This document shows, in pieces, positions 33,011 to 44,555 of a DNA stretch of 64,000 nt. Location of the stretch: NCBI GenBank assembly GCA_003260075.1, contig QLIY01000040.1, positions 77,512-141,511 on the forward strand, written 5' to 3'. The notes below the pieces were generated by a model. It worked only from the letters and a program-made list of their open reading frames with translations, did not search any database and was not told the DNA's origin. The stretch's first letter is position 1. Each line of letters opens with the position of its first letter. The DNA comes from Phallusia mammillata (taxonomy: Eukaryota > Chordata > Ascidiacea > Phlebobranchia > Ascidiidae). The translations under genes were made by a program, and so were the position numbers.

Positions 33011-34823
33011 TATTTTGTTTTAGTTTTTTTTACGTCAGGAAAGTTTGTTTTCCTTTTTTAGATGTAATTAAATGAACGCTTTTGATTTGCCATGTAACAC
33101 AGAGCTTCTGCTCTTTATCCAACATATGCTGAGAGCTTTACAACTGTCGAAGAATTGTCTGGTTTGAAACTGTCACATTGTTGTATAAAATTGGCGGAAG
33201 CGCGGTTGTGGGAGATCCAATAGAAAGATTGTGGACATTTGTAAGCGTCAACCTAAAACAGGGGTGCACAACCTTTTGGGCTAATGACAGTCGCATCATC
33301 AGGCGCATGTTTTACCAACTTCCGCCAGTGTCTCCAGGTTGATTGTTTTTAAATTACAAATTGAAACATAACATATCATCAATGCCTTTATCCATAGATA
33401 TAGCTGATTTGTCGATCACTCTTTACCGTTTATAAGACATCACCATCCATATGGCTACGTTTGTGTTGCTTGCCAAGTTTGCATTGTTTGTACACAGTGA
33501 GCTAAAGGTCTGACAGGTATTTCTAGTTGGATTGTAGTGCACATTTTCAGGCTAAAACACGTTTGAACCTAGCTGAATAAAAAGCGAATTAACAATAGAG
33601 AAGAATTATTGTGGACGACCGCAAGTAGGCCTATATCATGTATTGGTTGACATGTTCACGACCGCTTAAATCTTGATCCAAGGTCGCAAACAGGCGTACT
33701 GCCTGACGCATTGGGTCGTAAATAAAGTTTACAAACAAACATTTCTTAACTATACGCCAATTTTTCGTTTTAGCAAGCATTTTATATCTTTGACAAAATA
33801 TTGGTGATTCGTTGATGGGCTTGCCAGTTCCTTAAGTGTGTGGTCGGCAACCGCTGGTCCGCCGCCCGATGCCGGTCGGCGAGAATTTCGTTGCCGGGTA
33901 GTATAGTTTACAGGTTAAATGTTTTGAAACATTTTCCCTGTGCTTCCCGGGGATGATAACATAATTTAAGCATGTATATTGTTAAATATAGTTTTTTAGA
34001 GACCGGTCCGCGATAAAAATTTCAGTTTCAAAAACGGTCCGCAGTGCAAAAAAAGGTTGCCGACCCCTGCTTTAAATAACGCCCAACACGGTGGTTTTAC
34101 ACTTGTTTAGAATGTGGTACAAAAACCAACTAGATTTTCAAACCCAGTAAAGTTTTCTAGCATTAGTACTGACCTTATTACTGCTGCAAACGAAATCAAC
34201 GTCTAAATAACTTTTTAGCAATTAAGCGAACTAAACAGCTGGTATGTTAAACGAACATAAAACACACATTTCATAACGCAGCTATCAATAAACAACCAAA
34301 ACTTTCCGTTGCAACAAATTCAAACAGTAACAGTTAATTCGCGAAACACCTCATTCATGTTACATTTTATGGACAAAAAGTTACTACTCACACAAAATTA
34401 TCTTTTGACTTTGGCTAATTAGTTACAAACCAAACAACTTGATACCAATATACTAGATATAGCCTGCCCTTGATACCAGTTAAATTTTACTTATCCGGTT
34501 ATTCTTTATAGTTTATAGTACTTTGAAGGTTCGTGAACAAAAAGTACACATTCAAACATTATTACTTTAACTTTCGAAAAACAGCAACAATCAGTTGCGA
34601 CTCATTTGCATTTTAAGTTCAATATTGGTCTCTTCCTCTGCATCCCTTTCCTGACAAGCAGACTGTTTTAGTAATGCTATTACGCTTTTAATACGACAAT
34701 AGCAATTCCAAGGATAACAAGCTGCGAGTTTGGGCAAACTCCACCTTAATTGCATAAGGTGTGCTTTTTATTTTGCTTAGTTTTATACAGATTGAAAGTT
34801 TGGACAGAAAGCAACCGAGTAAA
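32972..34823. other. Spacer between transporters 3 and 4
   Basis: Includes the rest of the inverted-repeat arm, a hAT end (CAGGGGTGCACAACC at 33259) also present in the other arm at about 37195, and a MITE. 34078-34170 resembles 42430-42520. No gene seen. Confidence 0.5.
33838..34069. mobile_element. hAT-type MITE (GGTCGGCAACC family)
   Basis: Ends GGTCGGCAACCG and GGTTGCCGACCCCTG; the same family as 43392-43608, with shared ACCGGTCCGCGATAAAA and CAGGTTAAATG. Flanking octamers CCTTAAGT and CTTTAAAT differ at two positions, consistent with an older duplicated target. The related segment at 42430 has CTTTAAAT without the element. Confidence 0.78.
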
Positions 34824-36244
34824 ATGAATATCTGTACAAGTGAAGACACCTATCTGTATGGAAGACGCTGGTTGTTTCTTGCGGCACTGACGCTGTTGCA
34901 AATGTTGTTAGGCGTGGCTTTTGCAGCGTTCGGGCAGATCAACAACTTTTTTGTCGCTTACTTTAACATCACATTTATTCAAGTGGACTGGATGACTGTC
35001 GCTTTTTTCGTCTCACCGGTTTTTGTCACGCTGCGGTTGGCATTGCTGTTTTATAGAAAACTTCTTGCCTTTAAGTTGCTTGCAGTAGTTTGTGCAATAT
35101 CTTGTGCAATGGGATATGCATGTGTTGCAGTTTCTATGGTGAACAAGTCGCTTTTTGCTATTAGCGTCGTTGGCCAAACTCTCAACGGTTTTGCAGGGCA
35201 ACTTATCACTACAATACCCCCAGTGTTTGCTGCTTTGTGGTTTCCAGAAAACGAAGTGGGAACAGCAATGGGCCTGAATACCATGGGACTGCATGTTGGT
35301 AACGTCGTAGGCCTGCTTGTGCCATCTCATTTGCTACAACTTGGAACGGGAAACTTTTCAATGAAAGGAAAAGAATATCTATCGATAACAAAGCACAAGT
35401 ACATGTTAATATGGTTTTATGGTGTTTGCGCAGCAATCGCCGCAATTGTGGGTATCATGCTGGTAATTTTCGCAACCGATCTTCCCCCCAAACCTCCGAC
35501 AGTTGCACAAGCACTGAAAAGATATAGCATTCCAACAAACACTAGCTGTAAAAAGTTTTGGTCGCAGACAAAAAAGATTTTTACAAACCGAACATTTATT
35601 GTGGTTCTTCTGGTTTTCGCAATCGTGTTTCTGTGCCCAACAGTCGAGTTTACCATGATGTCACAAATCGTCAAACAAATTGCGATTTCAGAAAAACTTT
35701 CGCTACAGTATGACGTCGTCGGCGCTTACGTCATGTGCAGTTACTCGGTCGGAAACGTGTTCGGGTGCTTGATCGGAGGCAAATTGGTTGACCAATGTAA
35801 AGATATGACCGACTGGCCAGTGTTAGCACATTTGCGGTGGTACTGTCATCTGGAATTCTTACACTGGGAGTTTACTTTGCACAACTTCCGCTGCTGTTTG
35901 TTGGAAACTTTTCGATGGGCTTGATCGGACAAACTACCCTGATCTCATTTTATGACCTCTCCACTCAACACACCTACCCCGTCGATGAGACGATTGTAAG
36001 TGTTTGGCTGATTGGGGTAACTTTACCCACTGGAATTGTGTTTGCTGGTATAGGCCGAGCTCTTTTCAAGTCTTTTGGCGCCTTGGCTGTTGTCGCATTT
36101 CAAAGCGCAATGACGCTTGTCGCCCTGATGCTCACCAGGCTGTTTTCACCAGTGTACGGACGCACTGACATTGCCAAAACAGCAAGTGACCATATTGAAA
36201 CAACACCCATTCTGATCGACCAGGAACGACCTGATTGCGAGTAA
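34824..36244 (+). pseudogene. SLC49-like transporter 4 with one frameshift
   Basis: Codes for an otherwise complete family member: YGRRW, QVDWMT, LWFPENEVGTA, LPPKPPTVAQ, GGKLVDQ, then after the break YDRL...VYFAQ, HTYPVDE, FSPVYGR. One base appears to be missing near 35797-35805, where the frame passes from the first part to the second; without it the protein would end early in wrong-frame sequence. Start at 34824 gives MNICTSEDTYLYGRRW; an in-frame upstream start at 34761 has no family support. A single indel in an otherwise open gene could be a sequencing error or an allele, so inactivity is not certain. Its 5' region is the source or sister of the pseudogene at 28524. Confidence 0.8.
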
Positions 36245-36247
36245 ATA

Positions 36248-36802
36248 ACCAAATCAGTGAAGTGTTTGAATTGGATAGAGCGGCAATTGAAATGGAAATG
36301 TTGGCGATAAAAGCTGACGTATTCCTCAGGGCTCGGTCGGGCGAAAATGATTTCTGGCAGGTTGTAGACGTAAAATACACCAATGTTAAAAAATGTGCGG
36401 AGTATATTCATTACTGTTTTGGTTCCACTTATTTATGTGAATCTGCGTTTTCATTCCCCCCCCCCCAACAAAACACCGTGCTATGCTCACTGACAACCAC
36501 TTGCGCGATTGCCTTAAGCTGTCTTTGACGGGATACACCCCTGACTATGAAACGTTAGTGAACGAAATGATGACGCAAACATCCCACTGACTTTTTTGAC
36601 GACAAATATGTATATATGAGACGTTTTGTTGACAATAAAACTCATAACTACATATATGGGGTAACTGTTTATCAAATTGCATGCAGAAATTGTGAGTTAT
36701 TGCTTTGTGTCATTGGCAGCCTAAAATACTACAGAACAGTCGATCGCGTACGATTAAGAAATTTTTTGTCGATCTCAACGACTAACAAGTTGGCCACCCC
36801 TG
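36248..36802 (+). mobile_element. hAT transposon remnant (GTF2IRD2/ZBED-like transposase C-terminus)
   Basis: Immediately after the stop of transporter 4, the plus frame reads ELDRAAIEMEMLAIKADVFL, then FGSTYLCESAFS, and after an 11-C run (36456-36466) RAMLTDNHLRDCLKLSL and GYTPDYETLVNEM. This is the C-terminal hAT dimerisation region of the transposase family that gave rise to GTF2IRD2 and ZBED genes. The right end GTTGGCCACCCCTG (36789-36802) is a typical inverted end. The left end and most of the transposase are gone, and the C run hides a few codons. Different from the intact hAT at 56543. Confidence 0.82.
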
Positions 36803-37460
36803 CTATAGTGTATAATGCATGATACAATTGCGGTGGTTCACATTAATTTTTACTCTGTTTTTAGATATTTGTCTTTTAAACACCTAGGTCCAAATGAGTT
36901 TAGCCTAGAAATATGCGTTACAGGCCAACTAGAAATATTTCTCAGATATTTGGCTTATTGTGCACAAACATTGCAAACTTGGTAGGCAACAAAAACATGG
37001 TCACATAGTTGGTGATGTCACATAAACGGTAAAGAGTGATCGACAATTCAGATATGTTTATGGAAAAAGGCATTGGTGATATGTTTGGTTTCAATCTGCA
37101 ATTTCAAAACAATCAACCTGGAGACACTGGCGGTAGTTGGCAAAACATGCGCCTCATGATGCGGCTGTGATTATCAAAAGGGTTGTACACCCCTGTTCTA
37201 GATTGACTCCTGCAAATGTCGACAATCTTTCTATTGGATCTCCCACAACCGCGTTTCCGCCAATTTAGAGACAAGAATGTGACTGTTCCAAAAGCAGACA
37301 ATTCTTCGACAGTCGTAAAGCTCCCAGCATATGTTAGCTAAAGAGCAGAAGCACTTACATGGCAAATGATAAGCGATCATTCAATTACACCCAAAAAAGC
37401 AACCAAAAAAACTTTGCTGGTGTATAAAGATGAAACAAAATACGAATAGAAGTAACAAAC
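36803..37460. other. Inverted-arm flank, 3' of transporter 5
   Basis: From about 36850 this is the inverted counterpart of 32972-33600, including a hAT end finishing at 37195. No gene. Confidence 0.55.
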
Positions 37461-38906
37461 TTATTTCGGCTCATGACTTCGGTCACACAACAAAGAAGTA
37501 ATTTCTGTGCCTCCAGTGCATAGTTTGACATTAGATGAAGCCTCAATACGGCTGTTTCGTGGCGATACAAAACACGCCAGGACAAGTCCAAACAAAAATA
37601 CAATGCTTTGAAAAGTGACAACAGCCAAACCACCCAGAGTGTTGAAAAGAACTCGACCGATTTCGCCGTAAAATATTGCAGTCGGACAAGCTAATCCACT
37701 TAACCAAATGGCCACAAATGTTTCGTCCACAGGAAAAGTTGTCTGCATTGAGATGTCAAACATAATTACTAGTGCAATTTGAGTAAATATTCCAAGCAAT
37801 GCGTTGCCAGCATACAATACATGGTATTGAGCAAAGTATACACCCAACAATATTGCGATGCTCGATAGAAAAGATAAAAACATACTAAATATCATTAGTC
37901 TGTCGTATTTTTTGTACAAATTTACCAATTTCGCACCTAACAATGTTCCCAAAACGCAACCACCTGCAAAGAAACACAAAACATAGACGCCCATGATGTC
38001 AGCATTTGGAATGATGGGATTTTTTATTTTAAAATGCCGAATAATCTGCGACATCATAGTGAATTCAACCGTGGGTAACATTCCGGTGATACTAAAAATC
38101 AGAATCGCCGAAACAAAAGTTTTATTGGAAAAAATAACTTTCAACTGGTTCCAATACTCTCGCCACTCGGGTCTGACTTTCACAGAATTCCGCTTGAGTA
38201 GCTGAGACAGGGTCGGCGGTTTTGGAGGAAGATCTGTGGCTAAGATTCCCAAAAGAATTGCAGAAATAACAGATACCACCGCACAAACGCTGTAGAATAC
38301 GATTAATGCGTGCCTGTTGTTGTTTAGCTCAATATCTCCACGGGAATGCGTGGTGTTACCAAACTTTAGGGTCATGGTATGGGATGGTACTATCAGACCA
38401 ATTGTTTCACCAATATAGTATCCAGCAAGATTAACTCCAATAGCCGTGCCCATTTGGTTCTCTGGAAACCAAGTAGCGGCAAATGTAGGTAGTGCGATGT
38501 TACCGACGTGGTTAGCAATTCCATTCACCAACTGTCCGAATATACTTATAGCAAACAAATGTCGGTCTATCATAGAAACCGCAAACAATGCAAAACCAAA
38601 TGCATTCGTGGCTGCTGCAAATACAGCGATAAACTTGAAGCCGACCAGACGTCCAAATGACAGCAAAGAAAGTGGAATTATTGAAAGAATCGGAGCTGCA
38701 AAATAGATGATAGTCATCCAATCCACCTGTTTGTATGTTACATGGAAATAGGCCACAAAGAAGTTATTGATTTGGCCAAACATGGCCATCGAGCTACCGG
38801 AATGCAGCAGAGTCAGTGAAAGCAGAACAAGGAAGAACCAACGACGTTTGTAAAGTCTCGTCTCATCATCAAAATTACTGTTGATGTTCCTGCTTGATAA
38901 CATCAT
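37461..38906 (-). CDS. SLC49-like 12-helix transporter 5
   Basis: Intact single-exon gene, 481 residues, same start (MMLSSRNINSNFDDETRLYK) and same length as transporter 3. Motifs: YKRRWFF, QVDWMT, WFPENQMGTA, LPPKPPTLSQ, GAKLVNLYKKYDR, TTFPVDE. Differences from its partner are mostly single residues, concentrated in the first helices and the C-terminal tail. Substrate unknown. Confidence 0.9.
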   Translation of the reverse strand: MMLSSRNINSNFDDETRLYKRRWFFLVLLSLTLLHSGSSMAMFGQINNFFVAYFHVTYKQVDWMTIIYFAAPILSIIPLSLLSFGRLVGFKFIAVFAAATNAFGFALFAVSMIDRHLFAISIFGQLVNGIANHVGNIALPTFAATWFPENQMGTAIGVNLAGYYIGETIGLIVPSHTMTLKFGNTTHSRGDIELNNNRHALIVFYSVCAVVSVISAILLGILATDLPPKPPTLSQLLKRNSVKVRPEWREYWNQLKVIFSNKTFVSAILIFSITGMLPTVEFTMMSQIIRHFKIKNPIIPNADIMGVYVLCFFAGGCVLGTLLGAKLVNLYKKYDRLMIFSMFLSFLSSIAILLGVYFAQYHVLYAGNALLGIFTQIALVIMFDISMQTTFPVDETFVAIWLSGLACPTAIFYGEIGRVLFNTLGGLAVVTFQSIVFLFGLVLACFVSPRNSRIEASSNVKLCTGGTEITSLLCDRSHEPK

Positions 38907-39296
38907 AACAATGCTAGATAACTTTTAGAACAAAATACGTTAACTAATACTGATCTGATACAAAACAAACGTTAATTAGTTAAACATGGCCTTTCATTCG
39001 TTTTTGTTATCATACTAAATGTTTTGGTATTCGTACAGATCTCAATCACTAGATACACTATTTCAGATCTGACATAAACAAAAAAACGTATAAAACGTAC
39101 AAAACCAAACAGCATTATTATAACTTTCAAAAACTGTAACACCCTGTCGTGACTTATTTGCCTTTTGTTGTCAAGCCTGATCTTTTCCGTTGCATCTCCT
39201 CTTCCTGTCATACGGATTTTTTAGTAATATCGTTACGTGGGAAAAAAGTAATAGTATTGTTAGGACTGATTAAAAGTCAGATTATACCAGTCAGAG

Positions 39297-39545
39297 CACA
39301 TGTAAGCTTGCTAGTTGTAGTTTACAACAAGCACATTGCTGTAAGCGGATCTTGGCCCTAAAGTACACTCCTCAAACCTTTCCGGGACGTATTTTTTTTT
39401 TAAATCGCAATTAGTTGATGCCGAAAATAAGATTCATTAGCGCAGAATTACGACACCAACGTAGAATATACTATTAGGGCCAAGATCCGCTTATAACTCT
39501 GTTCTTGTTGTAAACTACAACTAGCAAGCTTACATACACATATGC
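39297..39545. mobile_element. Fold-back MITE with long inverted arms
   Basis: ATGTAAGCTTGCTAGTTGTA...GCGGATCTTGGCCC against GGGCCAAGATCCGC...CTAGCAAGCTTACAT. Arms of about 70 bp around a unique centre. Counterpart of 30527-30737. Confidence 0.68.
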
Positions 39546-39864
39546 TACCAATCGTACATGCTTTTGAAACGATTTTACGGGCAGACCTTTAGTCAACCTT
39601 TACAGTCCTTCAATCTCAATAAAGTTCTGTACTGTACCAGCCTATGCAACGAAGAGATAAATTTTCAGGTGTACAATACTTGAAACAAAGCGCAATACGT
39701 TCTATTGTTAATGTGTGTTGTTATGTCACAATGGACGTAACAATTACAAGTTTTCCTGATCCAAGGGTTTGATAAACAGTTTGCACTCAGATGCAGGATT
39801 GTAAAAACGGTTTGGGAACTTAAAAATATTGTACTGTTGTTAATGCTACTACAATTGTTTGCCT

Positions 39865-39932
39865 CCACGGACCCCCTGAAACCATCTCACGGACCCCTTG
39901 GCGGTCCGCGAACTCCAGGTTGGGAACCACTG
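39865..39932. mobile_element. hAT element end, fragment
   Basis: Ends GGTTGGGAACCACTG with repeated CGGACCCC motifs, a common hAT MITE terminus. The other end was not found. Confidence 0.5.
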
Positions 39933-39997
39933 GTATAATTTAAATGCTGGAGAAATCACTAGAGAAAATATTTCAATGACAAAATATAGAAACATAA

Positions 39998-41423
39998 TTA
40001 TTTTTGGTCGTTCGATTCTTCACCTAATAAAGCAACACTTTCCGCAATCCTAATGTCAAACTCACAACTCGATGAAGCCGCAATGCGAAGGTTTTGAGGG
40101 GATGCAAAGCACGCAAGAATTACACCCAACAAAAATACAATGCTTTGAAATATTACAACACTTAAACCACCAACAGAGTTGAAAAGAACTCGACCAATTT
40201 CGCCGTAAAAAATTCCCGTAGGGAGAGCAAGGCCCGCTAACCAAATGCTTACAAAAGTCTCGTCGATGGGAAAAGTTGTTTGCGTTGAAATATCAAACAA
40301 CACGACAACTGCAATCTGGGTAAAAAATCCAAGCACTGCGTTCCCACCATACAATATTCGATATTGTGCAAAATATACACCTAAAACTATTGCGGTGCTT
40401 GATATAAAAGATAAGATCATGCTAGATATAATTAGCTTGTCGTATTTTTTGTACAAATCTACCAATTTGGCACCTGTATATGACCCCAAAATGTTACCAC
40501 CAGAATAGAAACACATAACATAGACACCTGTAATATCAACATTGATGTTTTTTAATTCAAAATTTCGAATAATCTGAGACATCATAGTAAACTCAACTGT
40601 TGGTAGTATTACGGCTATACTTAAGATAAGCATTGAGAACATAAATGCTTTGTTGGAAAAAATAGTTTTTATTTGGTGCCAACACTCTCTCCATTCGGGG
40701 ATGGATTTGGCAGAATTTCTCTTTCGCCGCTGGGCCAGAGTCGGTGGCTTTGGTGGAAGATCCGTGGAAAAGATTCCCAAAGCAATTGCGGAGATGACAG
40801 ATATCACAGCACAACTAGTATAGAAAATTATCAATACAAACTTGTTTTTGTTTATGTCCACCCGGCTGTGTGGTGTTACCAAACTTAAGGGTCATAATAT
40901 GGGAAGGAACAATCAGACCAATGATGTATCCAATAAAGTATCCAGCAAGATTAACACCAATAGCCGTGCCCACTTGATGCTCTGGAAACCAAGTAGCGGC
41001 AAATATGGGTTGCGTAACTGTGATAACCTGGTTCGCGATGCCATTCACAAACTGTCCCAATATACTGACAGCAAATAGATGTTGGTCAATCATGGATAAT
41101 GCAAACAAGGTAAACCCAATTGCGTTTGCGGCTGCTGCGAAAACTGAGATTAGTCTGAAGCCGACCAAGCGCTTGAACGTCAGAAAGACAAATGGAAGAG
41201 TGGAAAACAATGGTCCGGCATAATATGCAATAGTTAACCAGTCCACTTGCGTGTAGGTAACGTCAAAGTATAACACAAAAAAGTTGTTGATTTGACCAAA
41301 CAGGGCGAACGACGTGCCGGTAAGTAGTTGGATTTGCGCGAGAATAACTAGGAAAAACCAGCGACGTTTGTAAAGTCCCGTGCCATCATCATTTTCACTG
41401 ATGATGCTGCTACTGATTTGCAT
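39998..41423 (-). pseudogene. SLC49-like transporter 6 with one frameshift
   Basis: N-terminal part 41423 to about 40870 (MQISSS..., YKRRWFF, QVDWLT, WFPEHQVGTA, KFGNTT) and C-terminal part about 40866 to 39998 (VDINKNK, LPPKPPTLAQ, GAKLVDLYKKYDK, TTFPIDE) are in different frames. The break lies in the loop after helix 5, where two bases appear to be missing compared with paralogues (NTTQS region). Both halves are otherwise open and family-like, so the lesion is recent, allelic or a sequencing error. Confidence 0.82.
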
Positions 41424-42812
41424 CACAGAAACAGCACCAGATACAATTTAGTAAATTAAAACTGTGTTACCACCTGGAAATAAGAAAATTGCATAAACTT
41501 TTGAACATGCCCAATATAAGTTGTTATAATCATGTCAAAACTATACCAACATGTTGTGATTGGGAGTGACTGAAATTGTGAGAAAAACTATTGACACGAA
41601 AGGAAGTTACAACACAATAAATATACAGCTTTTGAATTTATATGCCCTAAGACTACAAACTAACAGTAAGTAATAACGGTCTAATCTATACAGTCGTACT
41701 CGAATGGCAGCTTGATTAAGAAAAAACTTCTAAAAAGCAGCTATAGGGTACAATGAAATCATCACCAATTCCATACGTTACCGCAACTGCTAATGCCAAT
41801 ATTGTCAGCACTTTGCAGTTTGCACTCAACATCTAGCAGCTTAATTTCGGACAGTTTTGTTTTGATTAAACTCAACTAGTAACGCCTATCAGCTCATGGT
41901 TCAGATATTCAGTGTGTATACTATTATTTTTATAGCAAAACCTGCCATGAACAGAATTACAGAATAGGTGTGCAAGTTAAAACACAACTATAGTGTTTCA
42001 GAAATAAACACAAAACACTACTACCAAACTAAGTTTTTAGCATTGCCTGTTATACCAGTGGTGTAAGGGAAACTTCCCCACTTTGCACAGATGCACAGAG
42101 TTTACCGGTATAACTATGTTGACGTTAACAGGATGTATATGTTCTACACATCCGCAAACAATGCTGTGTCACATGATTGAGCAATTCGGCTTAAATGTTA
42201 TATTCGTAACTTTCCAAACAAACAGGGTATACTCCAAGCGGCTACAAAGCATCAATATGCGACAACGCGATTGAAACGATTTTCATCATAGAATGCTGCC
42301 ATTTCATACTGTCTGTCAAACACAATGCCAATAAAGGTTATCACAAAGGCAGGCGTGTTTAACCGTTTTCCTTTTGCAGATTACAGAACAGATTCTCGTT
42401 TCACTAAAGGCCACCAGTGTGTTAACATAACTTTAAATAACGTCCAACACGATGGTTTCACACTTGTTTATATTCCGGATCAAAAATCAACTACATTTTC
42501 AAACCTATTAAAGTTTTCTAGCCTTTGTACTTTGGTGCCGATGGTTTAAAGTTCGCCTTGGTCAGGATAGTCAATTTGTTTCGCCAAGCACAGAATAGGA
42601 AAGAAAGAAAAAGGGGCGAACAAACGCAAGAAACAACACGATAAAAAAACATCCTATAAGAAAAGGGTAGTGTGTGATTTCGACATTCTGAATCATCTCC
42701 CTGCAGCAAGTAGATAGCATGACTCTGTATCTGTAACTTTTTCTGTAGACCGAAGTAAAACAGAGGCTGTGTTCAAAACTATTTTGTAGCCAGGGGTGGG
42801 CAATTTAATAAA

Positions 42813-42995
42813 GTTTACTTTTCTAGAACAGTAAAAACGAATCCAGAAGAGCGAATCTGTTTCTATATTGACCTTTCTGCAACGTGAACTAATCAACATT
42901 CCCCCCCCCCAAAGTTTACTTTTCTAGAACAGTAAAAACGAATCCAGAAGAGCGAATCAAATTGACCTTTCTGCAACGTGAACTAATCAACATCA
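42813..42995. repeat. Duplicate flanking a 10-C run
   Basis: 42813-42897 and 42911-42995 are near copies around C at 42901-42910. Confidence 0.78.
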
Positions 42996-43391
42996 AATAT
43001 TTTTTACAAACTTATACAAAAGTGGCGTTTTGGTAGTAGGAACTACTACTGGTAATGATTTTTACCTCAACAGTTCAACAAAAATGCTGTCTGTCCATAC
43101 AGCAATCGTTTTTTTGGCATTCCACGTTTTTTTGGGGAAAATCTACTAACATCATACCTCACGGGAGACAATAACTTTCGATAGGTGGCGCTAAGAGCAT
43201 TTTTCACATTTATAACGTTATATCTACGAAAATTCTGACGGTTAAGGCTATTAGGGTCGGGATAAGGTATTAGCATTTATAATTCAATAAAACTAGCAAA
43301 AGAACTTAGACACTAATGCAAAATTTTCAAAAACTTATTTCCCAACCCAACCCCTCTTTAGCCGCTAAATAAATAATTCAGTTCTTTACGC

Positions 43392-43608
43392 CATTGGTCG
43401 GCAACCGCCGGTCCGCGAGGAGTTCGTTACCTGGCCGTATAATTTTTCAGGTTAAATGCTATAAAACATTTTGCCCATGTATCCCGGGCATGATGAACTA
43501 ATTTAAGCGTTTTTATAGCTACATATTTGTAGTTTTTTGAAGACCGGTCCGCGATAAAATTTTAGTTTCAAAACCGGTCCGCAGAGCAAAAAAGGTTGCC
43601 GACCCCTG
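43392..43608. mobile_element. hAT-type MITE (GGTCGGCAACC family)
   Basis: 217 bp with ends CATTGGTCGGCAACC and GGTTGCCGACCCCTG. Perfect 8-bp flanking repeat CTTTACGC (43384-43391 and 43609-43616). Same family as 33838-34069. Confidence 0.9.
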
Positions 43609-43699
43609 CTTTACGCAACCTATCGAAAGTGGGTCTCTTGTGAGGTATGGTGTAAATTGCTCTACCGTTTTCTCGGTGTCCTTGCTGGTTACGTAACCT

Positions 43700-44030
43700 T
43701 TCCACAATGGAACTGTGATCATGAAGTGAGTATGCAAATAACATTTAACTTGACTTAGTTGCAAATCTTTCTAAAAGTTGCCACAAGTAAGTGAAGGCAA
43801 CCTTTACCAATTGCCGAGCAGAAAGTTTTCTTGACGTAACATTCAATCATTACACTGAAAGTATCTCAAAAAAACTTGATAAACATTGACATATGACGTA
43901 CCCCCCCCCCACTGTGATCATGAAGTGAATATGCAAATAACATTTAACTTGACTTAGTTGCAACGATTTGTGAGGGAGAGTTTTCTTGGGGTAACACTCA
44001 ATCATTATGTTAAAAGTAGCCCAATGACTC
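43700..44030. repeat. Duplicate flanking a 10-C run
   Basis: ACTGTGATCATGAAGTGA and the following 45 bp occur before and after C at 43901-43910; the later part (AGTTTTCTTG, ATCATTA) also recurs and appears again near 45310. Confidence 0.65.
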
Positions 44031-44071
44031 TTAGATGAAATCAGAATTAAGCTTAGATAAATTTAGATAAA

Positions 44072-44296
44072 GTGTATCCAGAATTAAAGAAAAAAGTTCA
44101 TGACGTTATTAACATATCGCAACCGTGCAGATTGGATCTTTGCGTGGACGACAAAACCAAACTTTGTTTCCTCTGTGATATTACCTACCTGTGTTTCCCA
44201 AACAAAACGCAAGTGTACAACCGTTTCTGTTTATTCAAACGACCAAAAATATCACTCCACAATATCATAGAAATTCACAATTGTAATAGTTCTTAG
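44072..44296 (+). CDS. Unrecognised ORF, copy 1 of a three-copy coding-like repeat
   Basis: 74-residue ORF beginning MYPELKKKVHDVINISQ. Its KKVHDVINISQ...DDKTKLCFLCDI core recurs at 47362-47463 and 55308-55406 with mainly third-base differences in the last 17 codons. No domain or signal peptide recognised. It may be an exon of an undetected gene or a noncoding repeat. Confidence 0.3.
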   Translation: MYPELKKKVHDVINISQPCRLDLCVDDKTKLCFLCDITYLCFPNKTQVYNRFCLFKRPKISLHNIIEIHNCNSS

Positions 44297-44555
44297 GTCT
44301 TCTTCAAGGTGTCGTCTGACAACAAGAAAAAAAGGACAATTTACGTACACTTAACACTAATAACTTTTTTTAAGTAAGCTTGACAGAACTATTGTTTTCA
44401 TTTTGTATACAAAAGCGTAAACGCTACTAGTACCTTGAGACGAACCATTTATTATGTGTTTGACAAGTTGTGTTTAGCTGAATATTGCAGCAAAAAATAT
44501 TAAGTACATTAAATTTAACAAAAAAATGAGTCATCTTATCATCATCATGATTTTT

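Larger units (their letters stand above)
30530..33600 (+). repeat. Left arm of a large inverted duplication
   Basis: Contains transporter 3 and its flanks. The same sequence lies inverted at about 36850-39550 with transporter 5. The match includes both flanks, a hAT end and a fold-back MITE, so it is a segmental event and not a retrocopy. Arm limits are estimated by eye. Confidence 0.8.
36850..39550 (-). repeat. Right arm of the large inverted duplication
   Basis: Partner of 30530-33600, with transporter 5 in opposite orientation. The central spacer of about 3.2 kb holds transporter 4 and the hAT remnant. Limits estimated by eye. Confidence 0.8.
38907..39997. other. Spacer between transporters 5 and 6
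   Basis: Inverted-arm flank to about 39550 including a fold-back element, then a hAT end near 39932. No gene. Confidence 0.5.
41424..44555. other. Long spacer with repeats
   Basis: Holds a MITE, two C-run duplicates and one copy of the KVH-type ORF repeat (separate entries). 42100-42180 (ACATCCGCAAACAATGCTGT) resembles 63255-63300. No other gene recognised. Confidence 0.45.
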
